Origin: Synura sp. LO234KE
Taxonomy: Eukaryota; Sar; Synurophyceae; Synurales; Mallomonadaceae
Reading direction: 5' to 3'
Assembly (NCBI GenBank): GCA_015143735.1
Contig: VKHC01000440.1
Span: 1 to 12,010, forward strand
DNA length: 12,010 bases
Under the pieces are notes generated by a model. The model saw only the letters and a program-made list of their open reading frames with translations. It was not told where the DNA came from and ran no database searches. Position numbers and translations under genes: made by a program. Within the stretch, counting starts at the first letter, position 1; each line of letters begins with the position of its first letter. Shown here in pieces: positions 1 through 9,100 of this stretch.

Positions 1-1
1 G

Positions 2-282
2 AAACTGACCAGAATTCGAGTAGAAAAATACAAAGATGTGGATCGGGACGAAAACCGCCACACGTTTTTAAAACTATGGTATAAACTGGCTACTTTCCAT
101 GAACCAGCTGGTAAGTCTCGAGGCCGAATGGAGAGATCCGAATGACTTCACCACCACGTGGAGCGCCTGTCTTAGTACTAGTATGCCACCACGATGTCTC
201 CCACGAGATGAAAGGAACACGGGACGACAACCAGCCGCCCCCTAGTATCATGCACCGGTTGCGCAGCCCCAAAGGACGGTAG
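2..282 (+). CDS. C-terminal end of an unidentified plus-strand gene (5' cut by window)
   Basis: I do not recognise this protein. A coding-like frame is open from base 2 to 110 (36 codons, rich in Lys, Arg, Asp and Glu, containing KYKDVDRDENRHTFLKLW) and runs into a consensus donor, G|GTAAGT, at 111. Splicing to the acceptor CTTAG ending at 175 (or ACTAG ending at 181, same frame) continues the frame to a TAG at 280-282, adding about 35 residues. If the intron is retained, the protein ends at a TGA at 143-145 after a basic tail. Both ends are possible, and only the first exon is reasonably supported. The start lies outside the window. The neighbouring NT-C2 gene points towards it, so the two are convergent. 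Confidence 0.45.
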
Positions 283-888
283 ATCGCCTGCCTACAACAA
301 CAAAATATCACACCGAACTGCTGGTGGGCCGGACACCAGGAGAAGGCGCCGAAGTACGAACTGCTGATTTTTGGTAATGGGAGTCCGGCATTCCAACAGT
401 ATGCAGCACAAGCTGCTGCTCGTCGATCAACGCACGCTCGCTCCTCAGGGCGTGCCGCTAGACAGCTATTGCTGGTGAAAAATTGTTGTTGTTGAGGAAC
501 TTGTTACCATCTGATGCGGGGTGGTCCTCCTTTCTCCTTCGGCATTCCGTCTCAAGAAACATAGTAATAATACTAACCATATGATAGTAGTGGCGGTGGA
601 CGACGGCTCCTCGCATTGTGAGCGCTCTTTAGAGTGAGTTACTAACACAATCGTAAACGGGCCACTTCCGTAATACACAAGAAAAATGGTTGAAAACATA
701 TGACATTATTAGTCCACAAGGTATAGCGGAGGCAAAAATGGTGGTGATAGCTATCGAGAGGGAATAATTATTTAATTCAAATATACACGAACGAGCTCTT
801 TCCAATTGCTTCCACACCACCGATTCTCTGTCCCGTTCCGTCCAGATTGCAGTCCACCGTTTGAATTCCGAGGCACACTAGATTGCAG
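283..888. other. Convergent intergenic region / 3' UTRs
   Basis: This stretch lies between the 3' ends of two convergent genes and should hold both 3' UTRs. No tRNA, repeat or conserved motif is visible. One plus-strand frame stays open from 283 to about 493 directly after the TAG of the upstream gene, but it has no start and no splice site of matching phase. An ATTAAA-like element read on the minus strand near 770 could serve as poly(A) signal for the minus-strand gene; this is weak. Confidence 0.5.
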
Positions 889-3291
889 CTAATGACCCCG
901 CCTGGTGGCAACTGGTGCGAATGGAGGGATTGCAGCCCCTCCTCCTCCTGCCCCACCTCGTTGGTCCCGTGACGAGGACATGGCAGACGAGACCTCCAAG
1001 GCCGCTATCCGTTCGGCATACCACTGTAGCTTCCTCGTTAACTGAAACATCTTCATCCTTTCCATGTCGTGGTCTGTCGCTAGAGTTGCCAGCTGCAGCT
1101 TTGTTGCGATCAACTCATTGAGAAGCCCATCGATACCGTTATTCGCCTCGGTGGAGACAGTACTCGCGGTCGGAGAGTGTCTAGCTTTGTTGTGGTGGGG
1201 AAGAGGGGGAGGTGGGCTGCGTGGCTCGACGCTGGGCGAGGGTGGGGTCAAGACAACGGTATCCAGACTGTCGGCAGTGTCAGCCTTACTCCCCCCATGC
1301 TGTGACACCTGCTGCTCCCCACTGTGCCTCCTGTCGCGGTCCTCGTACTTCACGAGCGCGGCCCGTAGATTCTCTACGCACTCCTTGCTCGCCCTCAGCT
1401 CCGCCTCCAACCGCATCGTCATCGCCGCCACAGACGTGTACTCCGCAGTGATGGCCGCGTTGTTTCGCCGTAACACCTTTATCTCTTCCTCCAGAAATCC
1501 CAGTCGCGTTCCATCCGAAATACTCCCCGTGCCCGCATCCTCCCCGCCGCTGCTTTCTCTCGAGGCCACATTTTCTCCGTATTGTCGCGATGGTCCGGAG
1601 GTTTTAGAAGGAGGGGAAGAATTGCTTCCTCCCCCACTCAACATAGAATTCTGATACGCTAGCTTCAATCTGCATTGTTCTAATTCGATCTTCATGTCGG
1701 TCATTTGCGCCGCGTATTCCTGCTCTTTCTCCGCCAATTGAGCCCGGAGCGATGCTATGGTCGATTCTTGGGAACTCATTAAGATTTCATAGCTGTTGCA
1801 CTTATTGCGCAGCTCTAATACTTCAGAACTGGTGTCAACATTAATTTTGTTACCGTTACTCTCCTTGTAACTTCTCACATTCTCTCGGTCATCCCCTTCT
1901 TGATAGTCCCCTTCCTCATTTCCCTCCTCGCCGTCGTCTATTCCTGGCAGTGTTTCTTGCGGATCTGAGAGGGAGAGGGAGAGGTTGCGCCTTCTCAAGG
2001 ACTCCTCGTTGAAGGTGACGTGTCGCCCTGCACTGCCGCCTTGGCTGCTGCTATTGACTCGAGATTTCGACGCGATTGCTCGACTTGTGACACCAGTACT
2101 TGAAGTGGTGTTGGACAGGGCGGCGGAGGACGATGCGCTCGTGGCTATCGAGGATGAGACGGAGGACAGAACAGGAGACAACTGTACAGACGAGAAATGA
2201 AGGCGCATGCGCGCACGCAGAATACAAGCGTCGCTCAGATTAGTCAAGCGTGCTACGAACTAATAATCGTAGAATAGGTCGTAGAATGCTCGTAGAATAA
2301 GAGTGGAAGCAATTACAATAGGAGCCTTCCCATGATTGCAGTATCGTCTTGTATGCGCACCTCTCGGCCCTCGACGGTGTCCCGGTATTCGTGTTTGATT
2401 ACGTCATCGTCAAAAGCTGCCGCTTCGGCGGAGGTGTCAGAGATACCTATACTCCATCGTATAAATGCAAAAAAGTCGTGAGAGAAGCGATGAACAAAGA
2501 CTAGCGTAAAAGAGAGGCACCCGCACTCTTTAATGGGAGTAAGTGATGAGTAGAATCAACCCAGGGAAATACATATTACCTGATATAACAGACATGGTAT
2601 CTTCCCCCTCGTGTGTCTAGCGGAAGAGCAATCAGTTTGAAAATCAGGAGGATGGAAACATTTTGTGTTTATGAGGGTGATGGATCATACGTACGTCACC
2701 GAGGAATTTGGCTTTAATGACAACATCTACAAAGGCATCCGAAACAATACATTTTTCTAGCGGAAAAGTCAATGTTTGCGGGTTTGGATTCATGGCCAGT
2801 TTATGAAGTTCAAGATGAACGACTCCAATGCCCTTAAACGCCTCACTACCAAATTTAGTTTGTTTTCGTTGTCTTATCACCAATTTCCCTTTTTTCGCCT
2901 TCAACAAAGATCAATATGTTGTAAATACTTTCATCGTTGACGGTTATATACCTGATACGCATCACCACCACCCATGTCTTTAAAAAGAGTTGCAACAACA
3001 GATAAAGTTTCATTTAAAATAATAACGAATTGATTCAATTCTAGGGATGGAGCATGATCGTCAGAAGATGCCATCTTTCCACCTCGCTCAAAACAAACAC
3101 TAATGGAGGAGTCTTCATTCACATCACCGATAATAGTGGGTAAGACTACCCTGGAAACTAAAATGAAAAGAGGTCCTGATCATGTTCACACGATGTTGTG
3201 AATTAATTTCGAAGAAACCTTCAATCTGAAACAATACTTTTGTACTTGGAACGCCGGCCCGCTTGACGCTCCTCGCTGCACGCTTTAACAT
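889..3291 (-). CDS. NT-C2 domain and coiled-coil protein, six exons, about 632 aa
   Basis: Exons on the minus strand are 3291-3219, 3157-2952, 2898-2695, 2616-2580, 2446-2361 and 2181-889. All phases agree and the sum is 1899 nt. The start ATG is at 3291. Residues about 18-160 resemble the N-terminal C2 (NT-C2) domain of FAM102/EEIG1, EHBP1 and plant PMI1 proteins. The features are a beta strand KVLFQIEVSRVVLP, an FERGGK strand, an SVVATLFKD strand, then FKGIGVVHLELHKL and TLTFPLEKC. Such domains are thought to bind membranes and link them to the cytoskeleton. Then follow a Ser-rich segment, an acidic stretch (about residues 280-310) and three predicted coiled coils (about 321-380, 430-484, 552-599), the last two separated by a Pro-rich linker (515-532). 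The large last exon (430 codons) is sure to be open; the 37-nt exon 2616-2580 is inferred from phase and sequence flow. It is divergent from Spb1. The family call is by pattern, not by search. Confidence 0.72.
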
Positions 3292-3434
3292 GAAAACTCA
3301 AATAATGTTTTTTTAGCTATGAAGTGTGAAGATGTAGGTGTAAACAAACTCCAAGCTCACTAGTAATGGTATATTATTAGCTTAGCCTGCTAAGCCATTC
3401 ATTTATTGATTCTTGTCTATATTGACCGTACCTG
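3292..3434. promoter_or_regulatory. Shared divergent promoter region
   Basis: Only 143 bp separate the minus-strand NT-C2 start codon and the plus-strand Spb1 start codon, so both promoters and both 5' UTRs must fit here or overlap coding sequence. The stretch is A+T-rich, contains a TATA-like run (GGTATATTATTAG, about 3369-3380) and a perfect 7-bp inverted repeat at 3380-3395. Promoter function is inferred from position only. Confidence 0.55.
3380..3395. repeat. Perfect 7-bp palindrome in the divergent promoter
   Basis: GCTTAGC, a 2-nt spacer CT, then GCTAAGC: a perfect inverted repeat. It is centred roughly midway in the 143-bp region between two divergent start codons, directly after a TATA-like run. 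It could be a dimeric transcription-factor site or chance. Confidence 0.6.
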
Positions 3435-6400
3435 ATGCCTACTCATAAAAAAGGCCATGACAAAGATAAGTACTACCACCTAGCAAAGGAACAAGGATAC
3501 AGATCTCGTGCTTCATACAAGCTTATTCAAGTAAGTTACATATTTGTTCGCGTAGGTAATTAGCATTAAACTTCGATCGACTTTTTCGGTACCTAGATAA
3601 ACAAAAGATTTGACTTCTTAAACAAAGCAAAAGTTCTTATTGATCTTTGCGCGGCTCCGGGTGGATGGTGTCAAGTTGCCGCCAAATTTATGCCAGCAGG
3701 TTCAATAATTTTAGGAATAGATTTGTTGCCAATACGCGCAATTCGGAACGTGAAAACAGTTGTAGCAGACATTACAACATCTGAGTGTCGAAAGCTGGTA
3801 TCGCAAGAGTTGCAGGGCTGGAAAGCCGATGTAGTACTTTGTGATGGAGCCCCAAACATAGGCTCCGCGTATAACAAAGATGCTTACGTCCAAAACGAGT
3901 TGGTACTGGCCGCCTTAAAAACTGCTACTGATCATTTAATAGAAGGTGGAACATTTTGCTCTAAAGTTTACCGGTCACAAGATTATAACGCATTACTGTG
4001 GGTACTGCATCAACTATTCGAAGATGTTCAAGTGATTAAACCAAATTCATCTCGATCTCAATCGGCAGAAATTTTCGTTGTATGCCTGAAGTATTTATCT
4101 CCTCATAAGATTGATCCTAAACTGCTTGATCCAAATCATGTTTTTAAGGAAGTTGCTGATCCCGGATTAGCAAAAATCGATGTTATGCATAAAAACTATG
4201 AAAAGCACAACAAGAGGCATAGGGTAGGCTACGACGATTCGTTGCCTATCACCATGCGCAAAGTCGCCTCCGTCACTGAATTTATTCATTCTCAAGATCC
4301 TATTCGTTTTATCACTGACATAAATGAAATTGTGTTTGGTTCGGATGAATGTCGGATATATGAAGACAAGTGTACCGATGAACTTAAAATGTGTTTCAAA
4401 GATTTGCGTGTGCTAGGAAAGCTTGATTTCAAAAAAATGTTGAAGTGGCGTTTGAAAATACGGAAAGAGTTGGAGGAGGCGAAACGCGTTGGAAAGGGGA
4501 ATACGAGCGATGGTCTGGACGACGTGGATGGCGATGCGATTGTAACCGTTAGTGATGGTGCTTCAAGCAACAAGAAGCCTGATCTTAATGCAATGACGGA
4601 AGACGACATTCAGAATGAAATATCCCAGATAAGAGATAAAGTGGCGCAGGAGCAGCGGCGCGAAAAGAAGAAAGATAGAGTGAAGGCCCGCAAGGACCGC
4701 GCTCGTCAGGCGCTCGGAATGAATGAGAACGCTTTTGAAGTGGGCCAAGAAATGGAACTGTTTTCTCTAAGTACTGGTTTGAGTCGTGACATTGGCAGTG
4801 ACGAGGAAGAAGAGGAGAGTGACGGCAACTTCATGGAAGGAGGGGGGGGTACGGGGCGAGGCCTACGGAGAGTCCCAGTGCCTGCCGTTGTGGACGTGTT
4901 GGATCTTATTGGGGACGAATATATCGATGCAGATGAAGATGATGACGGTGGCGATTTGAAGGAGGGTGGGGGGAGGGCGAGGCGCGGTGTGGCGGGTGGG
5001 GACCTCATCGAGTACCCGGAGGACGAGTTGGAGGAGGAGCTGGAGGAGGCATACATGCGTTACGTCCGTGTGAAGCGTTCGAAGAGTGACAAGGACTCCG
5101 CCTCGCGTGGCGTGGATTTGGATTTGCAGGACGCCCGAGAGGCGAGCGCGGAGGGGGGGCGAGTGCGGAGTGCAAAGAGGGCTCGGGTGGGGAGGACTCC
5201 GGAGGGAATCCTGGCCGCGAACCGCCGCGGAGATAAGGAGATGGCTCTGGAAGGTGAGATAGAGTCATACGCCCAGATGTTAACGGGTGGAGGAGAGGGG
5301 AGTGGAGAAGAAGACGGAGGTGAGGATGAGGATGATGACGATGCCAGTGCAGCAGAGGAGCCTATGAACGAGAAGCCCGACTCGACCTCGACGGGAAAGA
5401 GGTCGAGGATTGGGCAGGGGGCTCTCGCTGCCTCTGTGTCCGCCGTCGTGGCCGAGGACGCGGGCCTGGCGAGGAGGGTCGATAAGTGGTTCTCCCATCC
5501 GATATTTCAGCAGTCATCGGTGGCTACACGCGCACTGCTGCGACCGGAGGACGAGGGGGACGGAGGGAGGAGCGAGGGTGGGAGCGATGCGGCCTTGGCT
5601 GTGCTGTCCGCTATGCCGAGGACTGATCGGGAGGTCCGCAAGGAGAAGAGGAAGAAGGAGGTGGATCGACAGGAGCGACGCGCCAAGAAGAGGAGGGCGG
5701 CGTTGGTGGAGGCGGACAACGAGGAGGAGGACAGTCGGGTGGTGGCGCCAAGTGTCGTGTCCGACGATGAGGAGGCGGGGTTCGGTGGGAGTAATATCAA
5801 CGGAGCGGTTGGCGGTGCACTGGAGCCGTTGGAGGTTGAGAGGCGCAGGTTGATCAAAGAGGGGATGGGCAAGGCGGCCAACAAAGCGGCGGACGCGTAT
5901 CACGCTGTCGTTGGAGGCGGTGGGAGCCAAGGCAACAGAGCGGGCAGTGGGAACGGGGCGAGCTTCGAGGTGGTTCCCCTGGAGCAGGGTGATCACGACT
6001 CTGTGTCCGCGTTGCCGCGTGCGGACGACCGGACGTACGGTTCGGATGAGGAGCATTATGATGCGCACGACCGTGCCATGACGTTGGCGTTAGGTACGAT
6101 GATGCTGCGTCGGTCGAGACAGAAGGCCCTAGTGGACGCCTCCTATAACCGTTACGCCTGGAACGACGCGATCGATTTGCCCGAGTGGTTTATCGACGAC
6201 GAGATGAAGCACAACAAGCCTCAGTTGCCCGTTCCAAACGCGTTGCTAGAACAGGTGAGGTGATTCAGTAAGGGCAGCGGCGATACCGCACAATTTCCTC
6301 CGCTATTAGTTCTCTCTCAGATGTAGTCCTGTAATTTTACCACGGATTTCTTGGTGCTGTGTCACATGACCTCAGATTAAGTCCAGGTTTCAGAAGACTG

Positions 6401-7021
6401 GTACTAAGGACATCAAGAAAGTGGCGGAGGCGAGGGCGCGCAAGAGGAAGCGCGCTATGAGCAAACTCAAGGCCGCGAAGAACCAGGCGAACCTGATGGC
6501 GCAGAACTCTGAGATGTCTGAGAAGGCGAAGATCAAGGTGAACGAGATGATGCGCCACTTGTGTACATCGAGATGATGCGACGGCGATGTGATGCTTGGT
6601 ATCTTCCTATAGTCCTGCCGCTACCTGATGTCAACACTATTCAAAAATGCAGATGAATTTATGTGCTTCCATGTGCTGTCAGGCCATCTCGAAAGCGATG
6701 AAGTCTCCGAATAAGACCGCCAATAAACCGAGTAAAGTGTATGTTGTCACCCGGAAGACCAAAGCCGGGTCTGTAGGCAACAAAGGGGGTGGTAAGGTGA
6801 GTCCTTTTGTGGTTGATTAACACTTTGACAGTTTGCACTTGGGCGAGATGAACCGATGTCAGCGGGTGTAGGGTCTCCAGGAGTGTCATGTTTAATATAT
6901 TGCACCTATTCGTATAATCAACTTCTCTCCTTCTTACTAGGGAATGTTGAAGTTTGTCGACAAAAGAATGAAGAAAGAGAAACGTGCCCTGAAAGCCAAG
7001 GAGAAACGTGGGAAGAAATGA
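3435..7021 (+). CDS. SPB1: Spb1/FTSJ3-type pre-rRNA 2'-O-methyltransferase, five exons, 1036 aa
   Basis: This is a nucleolar AdoMet-dependent 2'-O-ribose methyltransferase of the large-subunit pathway. Yeast Spb1 modifies the A-loop guanosine of 25S rRNA and is needed for 60S assembly. Exons are 3435-3530, 3597-6254, 6376-6537, 6683-6796 and 6941-7021, giving introns of 66, 121, 145 and 144 nt, all GT-AG. The N-terminus has the family signature DKYYHLAKEQGYRSRASYKL. The FtsJ fold follows, with AdoMet motif LIDLCAAPGGW (46-56) and catalytic tetrad K29, D115 (CDGAPN), K155 (CSKVYR) and E190; the spacing is the same as in E. coli RrmJ. The conserved middle domain (DUF3381-like) covers about 205-325. 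A long acidic/basic low-complexity region (about 340-870) makes it longer than the yeast and human proteins (about 840). The Spb1 C-terminal domain has YNRYAWND...LPEWFIDDE (882-901) and ends FVDKRMKKEKRALKAKEKRGKK. Retaining intron 2 would stop translation two codons later (TGA 6261-6263). Confidence 0.97.
3531..3596 (+). other. Spb1 intron 1 (66 nt, phase 0)
   Basis: The donor is CAA|GTAAGT and the acceptor ACCTAG|ATA. It separates the N-terminal helix (with catalytic K29) from the AdoMet-binding motif. Joining restores the unbroken family sequence YKLIQ-INKRFDFL, which fixes both boundaries. Confidence 0.95.
6538..6682 (+). other. Spb1 intron 3 (145 nt, phase 0)
   Basis: The frame runs on past the donor for 12 codons to a TGA at 6574-6576, so the site must be chosen. 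AAG|GTGAAC at 6538 with CTGTCAG at 6682 gives SEKAKIK-AISKAMK, which keeps the spacing to the next conserved block (VYVV) as I recall it in human FTSJ3. The other GT sites before the stop (6561, 6563) are out of phase. The intron holds a 12-nt direct repeat, CGAGATGATGCG, at 6543-6554 and 6569-6580. Confidence 0.8.
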
Positions 7022-8825
7022 AGTCTAAGACTATTCCTTTCCAAGAAAGTGCTTTGAAAGGCTTGACTCTCTGGGCATGGATAATAGGTTATGGAGAAAA
7101 TTTGTGTATGTTATTGGAATTCGTTATTGGCCAGATTCCATTTGGTATTTACTGGCTCAATCAATCTTTTCCTCGCGATTTTATTAATGTATAAATCTCG
7201 AAAAATTAAATATTTTTATTTGTCCGTCGCATCAATGAAGTGTCACACCACTGGAGGACAAGAAGATAGCCAAAAATGTCAATGTCCTAATAGCTGCGCA
7301 CGTCAAGCGCATGATAACGCAACTTAAGAAGCCTCCCTCCTTCACCGGTCGTAGTTTGTACCCAAAAGCATATTGCAGTAAGTATTCCCGTGACTAACAA
7401 GAATACATTCTCCCGAAAATCTCCGCCTCAACTTTATTCTTGTCAGTCTCCTGGGCACAAGAGTCGTCACCCCCATCGTCGTGGCAATAGTGCAGGGCGG
7501 TTCAGAGGAGGAAATACTGGTTACTAGCGGCACTGTAAGAAGAAGCAACCACGCACAACAAGCAGGAAACTCTCCTAGGTGACTGATGTCGCTTGTCTTT
7601 CTACTCCAAAAAAGAGCGTAATTTGTATTTTCGAGCTAGATTAATCTGGAGTGACTTTTGACACTTATCTAGTTGCCACGTATGATATCTAAACCACCAA
7701 AATACAATGACGAAAATGTCTTTAGATAGCCTCCTGACAGATATTTTTGCTGTAGTGGCAAATTTGAGATAAATATTTGTTATGTTGTTCGACTTTTCAT
7801 TTTTTGCAGTGAAGGATTGTACGTTTTAAGCAAGTGTTGTGATTACTAAAAAAAATTAAGATATTGAGCTGGAAACAGGACTTTGATACTTTTGGTGGTG
7901 GTGATATTGATAAAGATGAATCAATAAATTATGTTATTCCCCCACCGAACCCTCCTCTCATTACTAATGCGGATTCTGGTTTAACGCACGCCCTAACAAT
8001 GTCGGGTGAAGCTTCTTACGATGCATCAGCATCCTCCACGGATAATGAGGGCAGTATTAACAGCTTGAACTCCGACGTATTCTAATTTAATTACCATTTT
8101 ACCTACCATGTTTTGTTTTTAGACGAGGATATAAGAGTGACAATATGAATGCATCAAATATCAGAACTTTGATGAACGATTTTGGTGCACCGATTCTGTG
8201 TATTATAATTCAAGACGTGCTGGGGGTGGCTGGTGGCCTGCTTTCTTAGTGGTGGTGGTACTAGTTAGAACCGGCGGCTGATTTTATGCTTTTCATGCTG
8301 AGCGTGGCTAGGGGTATGAGGAATTATTGCCGCGGAGCTAGTGAATACGTGGGAGGTTAAATGGAAACTTACTCTGCTTTTCGTTCAAGAACAAGTAAGC
8401 GTTCAAGTGGTGTAAGCTTAAAGAATTAGCATCTGCTAGAAAGCCAAAAAACGTTTTACTGACGGTGCAACCACAATAACAGCTACTCAAGCATGTCGCT
8501 GATCTGTGTACGCAAGTTCGGGAAGTGGTGGCTTTAGCAATAGGAAATAGAATCAAGTTTTTCTTCCACGATGGTGGCAATAGTGCAATTATTGCTTAAA
8601 TTAGTTAGAAAGCCAAAAAACAAACGTACCCACTCCGGTCGTTTTTTGCAGCCATTGAAAACATCTGACATCGAGACTAAAATACTTGAATCCCATCGGC
8701 TAATAAAGTTCTATTATCCATTACCCAGTGCGATATCTGCTGTACATGAAATAGCCACTGATGCGTTGCAGGAGGGATTCAAAAAAACGAAGCAGCAAGA
8801 TGACGACTGTCCGTCTGCTCATTAG
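7018..8825 (+). CDS. Unidentified multi-exon gene, about 366 aa as modelled
   Basis: I do not recognise the product. Plus-strand segments that are open and coding-like can be joined in phase: 7018-7188, 7257-7381, 7447-7534, 7673-7717, 7769-7818, 7869-8076, 8136-8184, 8321-8394, 8483-8556 and 8609-8825 (1101 nt). Best supported are 7257-7381 (basic, IAKNVNVLIAAHVKRMITQL), 7447-7534 (LLGTRVVTPIVVAIVQGG), 7869-8076 (acidic/Ser-rich, IPPPNPP), 8321-8394 and 8483-8556 (helical, HVADLCTQVREVVALAIGNR) and 8609-8825 (basic start, ends TAG). Introns at 7382 and 7819 contain TGACTAAC and TACTAAA; that at 8395 contains TACTGAC. Least sure are the first exon, whose ATG overlaps the Spb1 stop as ATGA, and exons 7673-7717, 7769-7818 and 8136-8184. 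Some acceptors lack a clear pyrimidine tract. The true gene may start later or be two genes. It ends 220 nt before AATAAA signals. Confidence 0.45.
7205..7210 (+). promoter_or_regulatory. Possible poly(A) signal ATTAAA for Spb1
   Basis: ATTAAA sits 184 nt after the Spb1 stop in an A+T-rich run. It is the only close match to a poly(A) signal soon after the gene. If the downstream gene really begins at 7018 this element would lie in its first intron. Confidence 0.3.
8437..8621 (+). repeat. Pair of identical 16-nt direct repeats
   Basis: TAGAAAGCCAAAAAAC occurs at 8437-8452 and at 8606-8621. Both copies follow a GCTTAAA...TTAG context. In the gene model the second copy spans the acceptor of the last exon (TAG|AAAGCC...), while the first lies inside the intron 8395-8482. 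The first may therefore be a relic or alternative copy of the exon start. Confidence 0.6.
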
Positions 8826-9100
8826 TGCGGGCTCTCTCCCGCTTGAAAACGCTTTCAACACTCCTCCTCCTTTTGCGCTTACTCTTCATGTGACGTTAAT
8901 CTGGCTCAAATTGGCTGCCAGAACAAACGTTTTTGTGTGTGTATGTCGCTGTGGATTAGATTTCCACCTGCGCCCGGACATCTATTCGTCTTGTACTGTA
9001 TAGATGATTGTGTCCACAATCCAATACTGTAAAACAGCTAGAATAATAAATAAAACGGGATCTGGATAAAATTTACAAGTGCGTCAGTCCGTTTGGCCCC
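8826..9100 (+). other. Convergent 3' region with AATAAA signals
   Basis: This stretch separates the stop of the plus-strand unknown gene (8823-8825) from the stop of the minus-strand phosphatase (9101-9103). It holds the plus-strand 3' UTR and probably the phosphatase 3' UTR. No coding frame on either strand is convincing. Confidence 0.6.
9045..9054 (+). terminator. Two overlapping AATAAA poly(A) signals
   Basis: AATAAA occurs at 9045-9050 and again at 9049-9054, 220 nt past the stop of the plus-strand gene. This supports a plus-strand transcript ending just beyond, close to the 3' end of the convergent phosphatase gene. Confidence 0.55.

Noticed and set aside
1064-1654. Plus-strand frame of 196 codons opposite the coiled-coil exon
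   Set aside because: Antisense shadow of the coiled-coil codons; composition is that of a reversed Ser/Glu-rich sequence.
2447-2699. Direct join of G|GTGACG (2699) to the exon at 2446, skipping the 37-nt exon
   Set aside because: Phase works, but the longer 253-nt intron and weaker donor make it second choice to the model using GAC|GTACGT and the small exon; kept as an alternative isoform.
4706-6068. Several minus-strand frames opposite Spb1 (116, 87, 72, 125 and 184 codons)
   Set aside because: They are Ser/Pro/Leu-rich mirrors of the charged G/A-rich Spb1 exon, with no domains or splice logic.
6543-6640. Possible intronic C/D snoRNA in Spb1 intron 3 (ATGATGC ... CTGA)
   Set aside because: The C box lacks its last consensus base, no terminal stem pairs around the boxes, and no rRNA guide was recognised.
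7235-7327. A 30-codon ATG frame with four Cys (KCQCPNSC), metallothionein-like at first sight
   Set aside because: Too few Cys, and the neighbouring frame has stronger coding character and runs into proper splice signals.
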